A stretch of 39,742 nucleotides of DNA from DAIMFL01 sp964372215 (GTDB taxonomy: Bacteria; Pseudomonadota; Alphaproteobacteria; Dongiales; Dongiaceae), in contig CAYJQC010000037.1 of NCBI GenBank assembly GCA_964372215.1, positions 1 to 39,742 of the forward strand. Direction: 5' to 3'. Positions 8,450 to 16,832 of the stretch are shown here, in pieces (position 1 is the stretch's first letter; each line of letters opens with the position of its first letter). Both the position numbers and the translations under genes were made by a program. The notes under the pieces were generated by a model. The model saw nothing but the letters and a program-made list of their open reading frames with translations, ran no database searches and had not been told where the DNA came from.

Positions 8450-9175
8450 TCAGGCGACCGCGCGGTCGATTTCGGCGGCGATCTCGTGCGCGGCGGCGGC
8501 CGGAGCGGGCGCGGCGGTGATCGGCCGGCCGATCACCAGATAGTCGGCGCCGCGCCGGACCGCCTCGCCGGGGGTCATGACCCGCTTCTGGTCGCCCGCA
8601 GCGGCGCCGGCCGGGCGGATGCCCGGCGTCACCAGCACGAAGTCGCGACCGCAGTCGCGGCGCAGCGCCTCGATCTCCTGGGGCGAGCAGACCACGCCGT
8701 CGAGGCCGGCCTGCTGCGCCAAGGCGGCCAGGCGGCGGACCTGATCGGCGGCCGGCCCGTGCTGGCCCACCGCCGCCAGGTCGTCGTCGCCCAGGCTGGT
8801 CAGGACGGTGACGGCGATGACCAGCGGCCGGCGCACCCCGACCTTGGCCGCGGTATCGGCGGCGGCGTCGATCGCCGCGCGCATCATCGCGGCGCCGCCG
8901 GCGGCGTGGACGTTCATCATGAAGGGCCCGAGCGGCGTCACGGCGCGAATCGCGCCGGCCACGGTATTGGGGATGTCGTGGTACTTGAGGTCGAGGAACA
9001 GCGGCAGTCCCTCGGCGACGACCTGGCGCACCCCGGCCGGGCCGTTGGCGCTGAAGAACTCGTGGCCGACCTTGACCCCGGCCACGGCGCCGCGCATCAG
9101 CCGCGCCTGGTCGACGGCGTCGGCGACCGAGGTGGTGTCGAGGGCGACGAGGACGCGCGAAACCGCGGTGGACAT
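8450..9175 (-). CDS. pyrF: Orotidine 5'-phosphate decarboxylase
   Basis: Last step of UMP synthesis, decarboxylating OMP. TIM barrel, 241 residues from ATG 9175. The catalytic array is D62-x-K64 and D67 in FLDLKYHDIPNTV; the phosphate-binding end VTPGIRPAG and DYLVIGRPI is present. GTG at 9184 would add three residues, but GGAG sits at the right distance before the ATG at 9175, so that start is preferred. It lies between lapA and the membrane-protein gene in the conserved minus-strand series. Confidence 0.97.
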   Translation of the reverse strand: MSTAVSRVLVALDTTSVADAVDQARLMRGAVAGVKVGHEFFSANGPAGVRQVVAEGLPLFLDLKYHDIPNTVAGAIRAVTPLGPFMMNVHAAGGAAMMRAAIDAAADTAAKVGVRRPLVIAVTVLTSLGDDDLAAVGQHGPAADQVRRLAALAQQAGLDGVVCSPQEIEALRRDCGRDFVLVTPGIRPAGAAAGDQKRVMTPGEAVRRGADYLVIGRPITAAPAPAAAAHEIAAEIDRAVA

Positions 9176-9266
9176 GCCACTCACTCCGAGTTCGAGGCGG
9201 GGCCTCTATAGCAGATAGGTAGTCGGCAGGCGACGTGCACTGGCCGGCGGCCCGATTGGCGGGCGC

Positions 9267-9701
9267 TCACGCGCCGGGCAGCCGCTCCAGGCTGGCCGCC
9301 GGGTCGCCGGTCGCCAGCGACTCCCGCCGCTGGCCGGCGCCAGGTCCGTTGGGCAAGCCGCGGGGTTCGCCGCCAGCGGCCGTCGTCACCGCCCGGCTGC
9401 CGCCCGTGCCCGGGCCGCTGCCCTGGGACCGCTGCAGCTCGGCCAGCCGCCGGGCCAGGTCGCGGGCACGTTCGGCGGTCTGGCGGGCGCGCCGGCGGCG
9501 CGGGCCGGCCGACAGCCACGCGACCGCGGCGCCCAGCACGAACCCGACCAGCAGGCAGCCCAGCACGATCTGGTAGACCGGCCGTTCGGGGGCCCAGGAC
9601 AGCGGCCAGAAGCTCAAGGTCGCGTCCTGCCGATTGGCGACGGCGAAGACCACGACGATCACCGCCACCGGGATCGTGACGATCCAGGACAGATGCCTCA
9701 C
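9267..9701 (-). CDS. LapA-domain (DUF1049) inner-membrane protein
   Basis: 144 residues: a first transmembrane helix at about 6-23, a short periplasmic loop containing the conserved N-x-x-x-x-x-x-x-FWPL region, a second helix at about 42-64, then an arginine-rich predicted coiled coil (70-95) and a disordered Gly/Ser tail. This is the layout of LapA, an adaptor that in E. coli works with LapB and FtsH in controlling LpxC and hence LPS synthesis. In alphaproteobacteria the protein commonly sits between ihfB and pyrF, as here. Function is inferred from the family. Confidence 0.85.
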   Translation of the reverse strand: MRHLSWIVTIPVAVIVVVFAVANRQDATLSFWPLSWAPERPVYQIVLGCLLVGFVLGAAVAWLSAGPRRRRARQTAERARDLARRLAELQRSQGSGPGTGGSRAVTTAAGGEPRGLPNGPGAGQRRESLATGDPAASLERLPGA

Positions 9702-9752
9702 GACGGCACCCGAAGTGCCGCCTCGCGCGGCGCCGCCGGGTGGCGAGCCAAA

Positions 9753-10088
9753 TTAATCGTCGGAATCGTCATCGAAGCTGTCTTCGGCGTCGGCGTCGCC
9801 CTCGCCGCTGCCGCCGTTCAGGCGCTCGCGCAGCTGCTTGCCGGTCTTGAAGAACGGGATCACCTTGCGGTCCACCTCGACCGACTCGCCGGTGCGCGGA
9901 TTGCGCCCGGTCCGGGCGTCGCGCTGCTTGACCGAGAACGCGCCGAAACCGCGCAGCTCGACCCGGTCGCCCCGCGCCAGCGCCGTGGTGATCTCGTCGA
10001 AGATCGTCGAGACGATCCGCTCCACATCGCGTTGGTAGAGATGGGGATTCAGCTGCCCGATCCGAGCAATGAGCTCCGACTTCGTCAT
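9753..10088 (-). CDS. ihfB: Integration host factor subunit beta with acidic tail
   Basis: DNA-bending protein of the HU/IHF family, 111 residues from ATG 10088. The N-terminus MTKSELIARI, the dimer helices and the arm GRNPRTGESV with its intercalating proline are all conserved. After the normal end (about residue 92) there is a 19-residue acidic Gly/Ser/Asp tail ending FDDDSDD, absent from E. coli IHF-beta. A longer frame to 10184 is not supported. The gene follows rpsA after a terminator and a 371-base gap, as in many proteobacteria. Confidence 0.96.
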   Translation of the reverse strand: MTKSELIARIGQLNPHLYQRDVERIVSTIFDEITTALARGDRVELRGFGAFSVKQRDARTGRNPRTGESVEVDRKVIPFFKTGKQLRERLNGGSGEGDADAEDSFDDDSDD

Positions 10089-10402
10089 GACCGACCGTTC
10101 CCGACCCGCATCAGTTGCGGCCACCCGCCACGAACCCTGAGAATCCAAGGGGATCGCCGAGACGGCCAAGCGCCAGCCTGCCAAAGGCGCCGGGGGGCGT
10201 CAAGGATAAGTAATTCAGATCAAATCGTTTTTTGAGACATGGCCGGGGCGGGTGGCGAATCATCGGGCGGAGCCGGGGACGGCGCACCGCCGGGGCCGAT
10301 CAGCGGCAAGCGGCGGGCATCTATTGGTATTCATTCCGATCCAATAGCTGCCCGCAGCGATTTGCGGCGACGCCGCCGGACGGGCCGGAATCGCGGACCA
10401 AG
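10089..10402. other. rpsA-ihfB intergenic region
   Basis: About 310 bases between the rpsA terminator and the ihfB start without a convincing gene. It contains the possible ihfB promoter, an AT-rich patch at 10201-10236 that stands out from the GC-rich surroundings, and an imperfect palindrome at 10317-10351: CTATTGG (10321-10327) pairs with CCAATAG (10341-10347), extended outward by GCA/TGC after one mismatch. No small RNA or ORF could be supported. Confidence 0.5.
10175..10203 (-). promoter_or_regulatory. Possible ihfB promoter
   Basis: Minus strand TTGACG (10203-10198), 17 bases, then CAGGCT (10180-10175), a poor -10. An AT-rich stretch lies immediately upstream (10201-10236), as is common for UP-like or IHF-bound regions. 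Weak support. Confidence 0.3.
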
Positions 10403-10406
10403 AAAA

Positions 10407-10432
10407 ACGGGCCCGACAAGCGGCCGGGCCCG
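10407..10432 (-). terminator. Rho-independent terminator of rpsA
   Basis: Read on the minus strand, ACGGGCCCG and CGGGCCCGT form a 9-bp stem (10424-10432 with 10407-10415), followed directly by a run of T (plus-strand A run 10403-10407). It lies about 28 bases past the rpsA stop. Confidence 0.85.
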
Positions 10433-10459
10433 TGATCGCAACCGACGCTGCGGGGACGA

Positions 10460-12214
10460 TCAGTCCTCGTCGCCCGCTTCCGCATCGTCGCCCTTCTTGG
10501 ACTTCGTGGTGCGGTCCTTCTGTGCCTTGGAGATCGCGGCGCCGAGGATCTCGCCCAGGCTGGCGCCCGAGTCGGACGAACCGTAGTCGGACATCGCCTT
10601 CTTCTCCTCCTCGACCTCGCGCGCCTTGATCGACAGCGAGACCTTGCGGCTCCGTGCGTCGACCTGGGTGACCTTGGCATCGACCTTCTCGCCGACGGCG
10701 AACCGCTCGGGCCGCTGATCGCTGCGGTCGCGCGCCAGGTCGCCCTTGCGGACGAAGCCGGTGGTGCCGTCGGCCAGGCTCACCTCGATGCCGCCATCGG
10801 TCACCGCCGTCACCGTGCAGGTGACCACGTCGCCCTTCTTGTGGGCGGCGGCGACACCCTCGAACGGATCCTCGCTCAGCTGCTTGATGCCGAGGCTGAT
10901 GCGCTCCTTCTCGACGTCGACGTCGAGCAGCTTCACCTTCGCGGTGTCGCCCTTCTTGTACTCGGCGATCGCCTCCTCGCCCGGCTTGGACCAGTCGAGG
11001 TCGGAAAGATGGACCATGCCGTCGATGTCGCCGGGCAGGCCGACGAACAGGCCGAACTCGGTGATGTTCTTGATCTCGCCTTCGAGCTCGGAGCCGACCG
11101 GGAACTTGTCGATGAAGGCCTGCCACGGGTTGTCGAGGCACTGCTTCAGCCCGAGGCTGATGCGGCGCTTCACCGGATCGACGTCGAGCACCATCACCTC
11201 GACCTCCTGGCTGGTCGAGACGATCTTGCCGGGATGGATGTTCTTCTTGGTCCAGCTCATCTCGGAGACGTGGACCAGGCCCTCGATCCCGGGCTCCAGC
11301 TCCACGAAGGCGCCGTAATCGGTGATGTTGGTGACGCGGCCGGTGAACTTGGTGCCGACCGGATACTTCGCCTCGACGCCTTCCCAGGGATCGGCCTCGA
11401 GCTGCTTCATGCCGAGGCTGATGCGCTGGGTCTCCGGATTGAAGCGGATGACCTGCACCTGCACGGTCTGGCCGATCGACAGCGCCTCGGTCGGGTGGTT
11501 GATGCGGCGCCACGCGATGTCGGTGACGTGCAGCAGCCCGTCGACGCCGCCGAGATCGACGAACGCGCCGTAGTCGGTGATGTTCTTCACCACGCCCTGC
11601 AGCACCTGGCCTTCCTTGAGGTTGGCCACCAGCTCGGAGCGGGCCTCGGCGCGGCTCTCCTCGAGCACGGCGCGGCGCGACACCACGATGTTGCCGCGGC
11701 TCCTGTCCATCTTGAGGATCTGGAACGGCTGCGGCGTGCCCATGAGCGGGCCGATGTCGCGCACCGGGCGGATGTCGACCTGGCTGCCCGGCAGGAACGC
11801 CACGGCGCCCGAGAGATCGACGGTGAAGCCGCCCTTGACGCGGCCGAAGATCACGCCGTTGACGCGCTGGTTGTCCTTGAAGCTCTTCTCGAGCAGGGTC
11901 CAGGCCTCCTCGCGGCGGGCCTTCTCGCGCGACAGCATGGCTTCGCCGTGCTTGTCCTCCATGCGGTCGAGGAACACCTCGACCTCGTCGCCCACCTGGA
12001 TCTCGGAGCGTTGACCGGGGGTCGCGAATTCCTTCAGCGCCACGCGACCTTCGGACTTCAGCCCGACGTCGATGACCGCCATGTCGTTCTCGACCGCGAT
12101 TACCCGGCCCTTGATCACCGAGCCTTCGATGCCGGTGGTGCCCCCGAAGGATTCCTCGAGGAGGGCGGCGAAATCTTCCTTGCCGGCGGTGCCGGCGACT
12201 GCTGCTTTGACCAT
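10460..12214 (-). CDS. rpsA: 30S ribosomal protein S1
   Basis: RNA-binding ribosomal protein that brings mRNA to the 30S subunit. 584 residues with six S1 (OB-fold) repeats starting near residues 34, 119, 207, 292, 379 and 464. The middle ones have the classic form GxVxNITDYGAFVxL. The C-terminus is a Lys/Asp/Glu-rich tail ending EAGDED. ATG 12214 begins MVKAAVAGTAGKEDF, and AAGGA lies about 11 bases upstream. It follows cmk, the usual cmk-rpsA-ihfB order, with a 201-base leader. Confidence 0.97.
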   Translation of the reverse strand: MVKAAVAGTAGKEDFAALLEESFGGTTGIEGSVIKGRVIAVENDMAVIDVGLKSEGRVALKEFATPGQRSEIQVGDEVEVFLDRMEDKHGEAMLSREKARREEAWTLLEKSFKDNQRVNGVIFGRVKGGFTVDLSGAVAFLPGSQVDIRPVRDIGPLMGTPQPFQILKMDRSRGNIVVSRRAVLEESRAEARSELVANLKEGQVLQGVVKNITDYGAFVDLGGVDGLLHVTDIAWRRINHPTEALSIGQTVQVQVIRFNPETQRISLGMKQLEADPWEGVEAKYPVGTKFTGRVTNITDYGAFVELEPGIEGLVHVSEMSWTKKNIHPGKIVSTSQEVEVMVLDVDPVKRRISLGLKQCLDNPWQAFIDKFPVGSELEGEIKNITEFGLFVGLPGDIDGMVHLSDLDWSKPGEEAIAEYKKGDTAKVKLLDVDVEKERISLGIKQLSEDPFEGVAAAHKKGDVVTCTVTAVTDGGIEVSLADGTTGFVRKGDLARDRSDQRPERFAVGEKVDAKVTQVDARSRKVSLSIKAREVEEEKKAMSDYGSSDSGASLGEILGAAISKAQKDRTTKSKKGDDAEAGDED

Positions 12215-12415
12215 TCGTATGCGATTCCTTTTCTCTCGATTTCAGGCCGGCCGGTTGTCTCCGGCGGTCTTGATGACGCTCAAATCTGTCCGCCCCACGG
12301 GCGCGGCGGACACCCCGTTGCGGGGCGACCGCGACATCCGAATGACGGGCCTTCCATCCTGCGGGATCGAATTCCTGCCGCGCCCCCGTCCAACGACGAG
12401 GTCCCGCCGCGAGGT
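12215..12415 (-). promoter_or_regulatory. rpsA leader region with hairpins
   Basis: Between the cmk stop and rpsA start. On the minus strand GTCCGCC (12311-12305) pairs with GGCGGAC (12294-12288) across a 10-base loop, and CCCCG/CGGGG forms a smaller hairpin around 12313-12326. rpsA leaders are translationally autoregulated in E. coli; whether these stems do that here is inference. No clear promoter was found. Confidence 0.3.
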
Positions 12416-13120
12416 CTAGACGCGGACCGCCTTGTGGCGGCGGTCGTCGACCAGCGCAAGCGCCGCGGCGAAGGCGGCGTCGGCATCGAGAGCAGTGCTG
12501 TCGATGACGATGGCGTCGGCGGCCGGAACCAGGGGCGATGCCGCCCTGCCGCTGTCGCGGGCGTCCCGGTCCTTCATGTCCTGCAGAACGCGGGAATATA
12601 TAGCCTCGTCGCCCCGATCGAGCAACTCCTTGTGGCGGCGGCGGGCGCGCTCCTCGACGCTGGCGGTCACGAAAATCTTAACGTCCGCATCGGGGCACAC
12701 GACGGTGCCGATATCGCGGCCGTCGATCACGATGCCGGCGGCCGCTCCGGCCCCCGGAATCGCCCCGGGAATCGCGGGCGGGCGCGCGGCATAGGCCCGC
12801 TGCAGGCCGAGCAGGGCCTGGCGGACCGCCGGGATCGCCGCCACCTGGGACGCCGCCTGGGCGATGGCTTCGGAGCGGAGCTCGGGATCGCCCAGGTCGG
12901 CCATCTCGACCGCCGTGGCGGCCGCCGCCGCCGCCGGCGCGTCGCCGGGATCCCGGCCGCCCCGCAGCAGCCGCAGCGCCGCCGCCCGGTAGAGCAGCCC
13001 GCTGTCGAGGAAGGCGAAGCCGAGGCGGGCGGCGAGCCGGCGGGCGAGCGTGCCCTTGCCGGCCGCCGACGGGCCGTCGACGGCGACCACGAAGGCGCGG
13101 GCGTTGCCGGTTCCGGTCAT
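12416..13120 (-). CDS. cmk: Cytidylate kinase
   Basis: Phosphorylates CMP and dCMP with ATP. P-loop fold, 234 residues. The Walker A motif GPSAAGKGT is at 16-24; next come the CMP-binding segment LDSGLLYRAAAL, the DGRDIGTVVCPDADVKIF strand and the lid arginines in EERARRRHKEL. The ATG overlaps the aroA stop by four bases (ATGA), implying translational coupling with aroA upstream. rpsA follows downstream. Confidence 0.95.
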   Translation of the reverse strand: MTGTGNARAFVVAVDGPSAAGKGTLARRLAARLGFAFLDSGLLYRAAALRLLRGGRDPGDAPAAAAAATAVEMADLGDPELRSEAIAQAASQVAAIPAVRQALLGLQRAYAARPPAIPGAIPGAGAAAGIVIDGRDIGTVVCPDADVKIFVTASVEERARRRHKELLDRGDEAIYSRVLQDMKDRDARDSGRAASPLVPAADAIVIDSTALDADAAFAAALALVDDRRHKAVRV

Positions 13121-14472
13121 GCGTCGGGCGCGGCGATGCGCGCGCCCAGGCGGTTCATCAGCGCGGCGAAGCCCGGGAAGCTGGTGTCGATCGGGCCGGA
13201 ATCGTCGACCCCGACCGGGGCCTTTGCCGCCATGCCCAGCACCAGGAACGCCATGGCGATGCGGTGATCGAGGCCGGTCGCGACGGTGGCGCCGCCGGCC
13301 GGCGGCCGGCCGGTGCCGTCGACCGTCAGGCTGTCCTCGCCGGCCTCGACCGCGACGCCGCAGGCGGCGAGGCCGTTGGCGACCGCCGCCAGCCGGTCGC
13401 TCTCCTTGACCCGCAGCTCGGCCAGGCCGCGCATCACGGTGCGGCCGCGGGCGCAGGACGCGGCGACCGCCAGGATCGGATACTCGTCGATCATCGAGGG
13501 CGCCCGCCCGGCCGGCACCTCGACCCCGGACAGCTCGGAGCCGCGCGCCACCAGATCGGCGACGCGCTCGCCGGCGTCCTGCCGTTCGTTCTCGATCACG
13601 ATGTCGGCGCCCATCTCCCTGAGGGTGGCGATCAGGCCGATGCGGTGCGGATTCATGCCGACGCCTTCGAGCCGGAGGCGCGAGCCGGGACGGATCAGCG
13701 CGGCCACCAGGGGAAACGCCGCCGAGGACGGATCGGCCGGCACCCGGACCGCGCGCCCGACCAGCTCGGGCTGGCCGACCAGCGTCACCGCGCGGCCTTC
13801 CGCCAGCTCGGCGACGTCGAGGGTCGCGCCGAAATGGCGCAGCATCAGCTCGGTGTGATCGCGGGTCGGCTCCGGCTCGATCACCGTGGTCTCGCCCGGC
13901 GTGTTGAGCCCGGCCAGCAGCACCGCCGACTTGACCTGGGCCGAGGGCACCGGCAGGCGATAGACGATCGGCAGCGGCTCGCCGGTGCCGATCACCGCAA
14001 GCGGCAGGCGATCGTCGCCGCGCGCGATGATTTCGGCCCCGATCTGCCGCAGCGGGCCGGCGACCCGGCCCATCGGGCGGCGGCGCAGCGACGCGTCGCC
14101 GGTGAGGAACGCCGTCAGCCGGTGGCTGGCGAGCAGGCCCATGAGCAGCCGCGCGCCGGTCCCGGCATTGCCCATGTCCAGCACGTCCTCGGGCTCCACC
14201 AGGCCGCCGATGCCGCGGCCATGGACGCGCCAGAGGCCGCCGCCGGACGTCGCCGTCCCCGGCGCGGCCCGTCCCGGCTCGATCCGGGCACCGAGCGCAC
14301 GCATCGCCGCCGCGGTCCGCAGCACGTCCTCGCCTTCGAGCAGCCCCTCGATCGTGGTTTCCCCGATCGCCAGCGCACCGAGCATCAGCGCCCGGTGCGA
14401 GATCGACTTGTCGCCGGGCACGCGCGCGGCACCGGCGACGGCGCCGGCGGGATGGGAAATCAGCGGTTGCAC
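13117..14472 (-). CDS. aroA: 3-phosphoshikimate 1-carboxyvinyltransferase (EPSP synthase)
   Basis: Transfers enolpyruvate from PEP to shikimate 3-phosphate in the shikimate pathway. 451 residues from GTG 14472, with the PEP-site motif GDKSISHRALML at residues 20-31, NAGTGARLLMG, RRRPMGR, and the late KESDRLAAVANGL. The frame is open further upstream to 14781 but that part is not EPSP synthase; AGGGGAG lies about 11 bases before the GTG. First gene of the minus-strand series, divergent from the FYDLN protein gene. Confidence 0.95.
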   Translation of the reverse strand: MQPLISHPAGAVAGAARVPGDKSISHRALMLGALAIGETTIEGLLEGEDVLRTAAAMRALGARIEPGRAAPGTATSGGGLWRVHGRGIGGLVEPEDVLDMGNAGTGARLLMGLLASHRLTAFLTGDASLRRRPMGRVAGPLRQIGAEIIARGDDRLPLAVIGTGEPLPIVYRLPVPSAQVKSAVLLAGLNTPGETTVIEPEPTRDHTELMLRHFGATLDVAELAEGRAVTLVGQPELVGRAVRVPADPSSAAFPLVAALIRPGSRLRLEGVGMNPHRIGLIATLREMGADIVIENERQDAGERVADLVARGSELSGVEVPAGRAPSMIDEYPILAVAASCARGRTVMRGLAELRVKESDRLAAVANGLAACGVAVEAGEDSLTVDGTGRPPAGGATVATGLDHRIAMAFLVLGMAAKAPVGVDDSGPIDTSFPGFAALMNRLGARIAAPDA

Positions 14473-14728
14473 GCGGACGGTTTCTCCCCTCGATGCAACG
14501 CGGCGGCGCCGGATCGCCGCCGCCGCGCGGCCGCCCGTCTCTAGCACATCGCGCGGGACCGTACAGCCCGGCGCGGAACCGATCGCCGGGGCGAGAGGAT
14601 TACCTTTGACAGGCCCTTGGTATCGTGGCAATTGGCACGCCATTTCGCCGCCCCCAGCCCGCCCTCGGGAAGGGGTCGCGGCCGGCCCGCGACCGGCGCG
14701 GCGAGCGGGAACAACAGGAGGGACGAGG

Positions 14729-15064
14729 GTGATAAAGCCTGCCTGGGGTACCAAGCGCACCTGTCTGAGCTGCGATGCCAAGTTCTACGACCTTCAGCGC
14801 AGTCCGATCAGCTGCCCGAAATGCGGCGCGGTGTTCGATCCGGAAGCCTCGCTGAAGACCCGGCGCGGACGCCCGGCCGAAAAAGTGGCGCCGAAGCCCG
14901 AGGTCGCGAAGCCGAAGAAGGTCGAGGCCGACGAGGCCGACGAGGCGGATACCGAAGAGGCCGAGGAAGACGAGGAGCTGATCGAGGACGCCTCCGAGCT
15001 CGGCGAGGACGACGAGGACATGGCCGAGGTGATCGACAAGGCCGAGGGCAAAGAGGAACCTTGA
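14729..15064 (+). CDS. FYDLN-acid domain protein (TIGR02300 family)
   Basis: 111-residue alphaproteobacterial family protein. The N-terminus MIKPAWGTKRTCLSC carries a CxxC, followed by the family signature KFYDLQRSPISCPKCG with a second CxxC, so a four-cysteine zinc ribbon is likely. The rest is low-complexity: Lys/Pro-rich, then a long Glu/Asp run (about 65-111). GTG 14729 is chosen because AGGAGGGACGAGG precedes it and the product then starts like its relatives. Molecular function is unknown. Divergent from aroA, the usual place for this family. Confidence 0.9.
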   Translation: MIKPAWGTKRTCLSCDAKFYDLQRSPISCPKCGAVFDPEASLKTRRGRPAEKVAPKPEVAKPKKVEADEADEADTEEAEEDEELIEDASELGEDDEDMAEVIDKAEGKEEP

Positions 15065-15191
15065 GGGGCGGTGCGACGTTGACTGGGTGCCTTGACCGGC
15101 TCTCCGGGCAGGCCCAGACTCAGCCACAGCACGTCGTCGATCGGCGCCGGAAGCGACCTCGATCGATCTTTCTCAAAGGAAGGTTCAATAC

Positions 15192-15353
15192 ATGCTGAAG
15201 CTCACGCGTGTCCTGATGGTGCTCGGCTTCGCCACCCTGCTGCAGGCCTGCACCGCTGCCAGCGGGCTGTTCGACAACAATTGCAGCGACGACGGCATGA
15301 TCGATCCAGGCGCCAGCTACTGCTCCAGCTACACCCACGGGACCGACAAGTAG
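15192..15353 (+). CDS. Small lipoprotein (53 residues)
   Basis: Short gene: ATG 15192 preceded by AAAGGAAGG, stop TAG at 15351-15353. The product has a signal peptide with basic N-terminus (MLKLTR), hydrophobic core (VLMVLGFATL) and lipobox LQAC with C20 as the lipidated cysteine. The mature part of 34 residues carries two more cysteines (C31 and C44) that might form a disulfide. No family recognised. The strong ribosome binding site and correct lipobox argue that it is real. It lies between the FYDLN gene and tRNA-Ala and is followed by a perfect palindrome. Confidence 0.75.
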   Translation: MLKLTRVLMVLGFATLLQACTAASGLFDNNCSDDGMIDPGASYCSSYTHGTDK

Positions 15354-15396
15354 GTTCGCCGTATCCGGGCGTCTTCGGCCCGGGCCAGACCAAGAT

Positions 15397-15488
15397 CGCC
15401 TCGGATCGAATCGATCCGAGGCGTGAATCTCGGTCTAGCTTTTTGAAGTAGAGCACGATTCAGGGATCGCGCTGTTTCAGGGCGATCC
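15397..15488. repeat. Intergenic palindromes behind the small lipoprotein gene
   Basis: A perfect 12-bp stem, CGCCTCGGATCG (15397-15408) with CGATCCGAGGCG (15412-15423), has a 3-base loop. After a TTTTT stretch (15440-15444) a second inverted repeat, GGATCGC (15464-15470) and GCGATCC (15482-15488), follows. The stretch with AGCTTTTTGAAGTAGAGCACGA resembles interspersed mosaic repeats known from Rhizobiales and relatives (recollection only). The first stem could also terminate the lipoprotein transcript, although its T run is 17 bases away. Confidence 0.55.
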
Positions 15489-15564
15489 GACCATGCGCTG
15501 GGAGCCCTCCCGCAAGCCTCGTGTCCGGGGTTCCGCGGCCTGGGGCAAGCGGCCGATTTTTCGC

Positions 15565-15593
15565 TTGAATCGGCGGAGCGGGGTCCATAGGTT
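15565..15593 (+). promoter_or_regulatory. Possible tRNA-Ala promoter
   Basis: TTGAAT (15565-15570), 17 bases, TAGGTT (15588-15593). Transcription would start near 15600, giving a leader of about 47 bases before the tRNA. Moderate match. Confidence 0.35.
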
Positions 15594-15646
15594 CTGGTGC
15601 CGCCGCGGCCGGGTTTCGGCCGGCCGGCGTCCCAGACGCAGTCGAC

Positions 15647-15722
<76 letters not shown>

Positions 15723-15726
15723 ATCA

Positions 15727-15764
15727 GGGGCCCGGCTGCGCCAGCAGCCGGGCCCCTCGCCTTT
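15727..15764 (+). terminator. Terminator after tRNA-Ala
   Basis: A perfect 13-bp stem, GGGGCCCGGCTGC (15727-15739) with GCAGCCGGGCCCC (15744-15756), loop GCCA, followed by TCGCCTTTT. It begins five bases after the CCA end. Confidence 0.9.
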
Positions 15765-16020
15765 TGCGCCCGGCCGCTCGCTCCTGATTCAATGCCGCGC
15801 GAGCTGCCGACGGCGGGGTCGGCCAAGGCGCGGCGCGTGTGGCGGTCCTCCACGCGCTGTTAACCTTTGACGCCCCACCCTCTTGATCGGCGCCGCCGAC
15901 GGGCCCAAATCATGCCATGGCGGTGCCATGCGGGCCGCCCTGCCCGGGGGCCGGCGAGACTTGGCCATGCCCCGGGCGGACCGGCCGATGCTGCTCGCTC
16001 AGGTGAGGAGGAGCCACCGA

Positions 16021-16485
16021 ATGCCCCGAGTTCCGCTGTTCAACAGCCCGCTGCTGCTCGGTTTCGACCATGTCGAGCGCACGCTGGACCGTCTGGCCCG
16101 GCACGGCGCCGACGGCTATCCCCCGTACAACATCGAGCAGACCGGCAGCAATCGGCTGCGCATCACCCTGGCCGTGGCCGGCTTTGCGCCGGACGAGCTC
16201 GACGCGCAGATCGAGGACAACCAACTGGTGATCCGCGGCCGGCAGGTCGACGATCCCGAGCGGGTCTATCTGCATCGCGGCATCGCCGCCCGGCAGTTCC
16301 AGCGCAGCTTCGTCCTGGCCGACGGCATCGATGTCGTCGGCGCCACGCTGGATGCCGGGCTGCTGAGCATCGATCTGGTCCGGCCCGAGGTCGCGGCCCG
16401 GGTCCACAGCATCGAGATCCGCACGCCGGAAGGGCGGCCAGCCAGGCCGCGGCCGACGCCGCGTGCGGTCAACGAGGCCGGCTGA
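16021..16485 (+). CDS. Hsp20-family small heat shock protein
   Basis: ATP-independent holdase, 154 residues. N-terminal segment MPRVPLFNSPLLLGFDHVERTLDRL is typical of alphaproteobacterial IbpA/HspA types; the alpha-crystallin domain runs from about 36 to 130, with PPYNIEQ, RITLAVAGF, LVIRGRQ, YLHRGIAARQFQRSFVL and a GLLSIDLVRP ending. ATG 16021 is preceded by GTGAGGAGGAG. Upstream, CTTGAT (15882-15887) and CCCAAAT (15904-15910) faintly resemble a sigma-32 promoter but with too long a spacer. DUF1150 follows, a recurrent pairing. Confidence 0.92.
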   Translation: MPRVPLFNSPLLLGFDHVERTLDRLARHGADGYPPYNIEQTGSNRLRITLAVAGFAPDELDAQIEDNQLVIRGRQVDDPERVYLHRGIAARQFQRSFVLADGIDVVGATLDAGLLSIDLVRPEVAARVHSIEIRTPEGRPARPRPTPRAVNEAG

Positions 16486-16556
16486 GAATGTCTTGTCAAT
16501 CCGGCGGCTGCCTCGGGCGGCGCCGGTCACGGAGTCAGGAGAGGTAGCGAACCGTG

Positions 16557-16775
16557 ATGAATCAGATCGAACGCATCAGGCAGATGAGCCAGGGCGACCT
16601 CGCGGTGCTCGGGTTGCAGGGCGTCGCCTATGTCCGGCCGCTCACCACCCCCGAGGGCGTGTCGGTGTTCGCGATCCACGCCGCGGACGGCACCCAGCTC
16701 GCCATCGCCGCGACCCAGGCGCAGGCCGAGTCGGCGATCCGCGAGCACGGGCTCGAGCTGGCCAGCGTACACTGA
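16557..16775 (+). CDS. DUF1150 family protein
   Basis: 72-residue protein of the alphaproteobacterial DUF1150 family, with the conserved core AVLGLQGVAYVRPL and the acidic/helical C-terminus. ATG 16557 has CAGGAGAGG upstream; a GTG immediately before it (16554) is an alternative. It follows the Hsp20 gene by 71 bases, a pairing found widely in the class, so a link to stress is plausible, but no function is established. Converges on ptsN. Confidence 0.85.
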   Translation: MNQIERIRQMSQGDLAVLGLQGVAYVRPLTTPEGVSVFAIHAADGTQLAIAATQAQAESAIREHGLELASVH

Positions 16776-16832
16776 GCCGGCGACAACGCGCGGCCGACAG
16801 CGGGGGAACGCAAGTCCTGGAACCAGAATCGA

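Noticed and set aside
10841..13267. 808-residue plus-strand frame opposite rpsA and cmk
   Set aside because: Antisense to rpsA and cmk; periodic Asp/His/Leu-rich translation is the complement of the S1 repeats, not a new protein.
15882..15910. Sigma-32 promoter of the Hsp20 gene
   Set aside because: CTTGAT and CCCAAAT are present but 16 bases apart, longer than usual for sigma-32, and the -10 is poor. Noted in the Hsp20 entry rather than listed.
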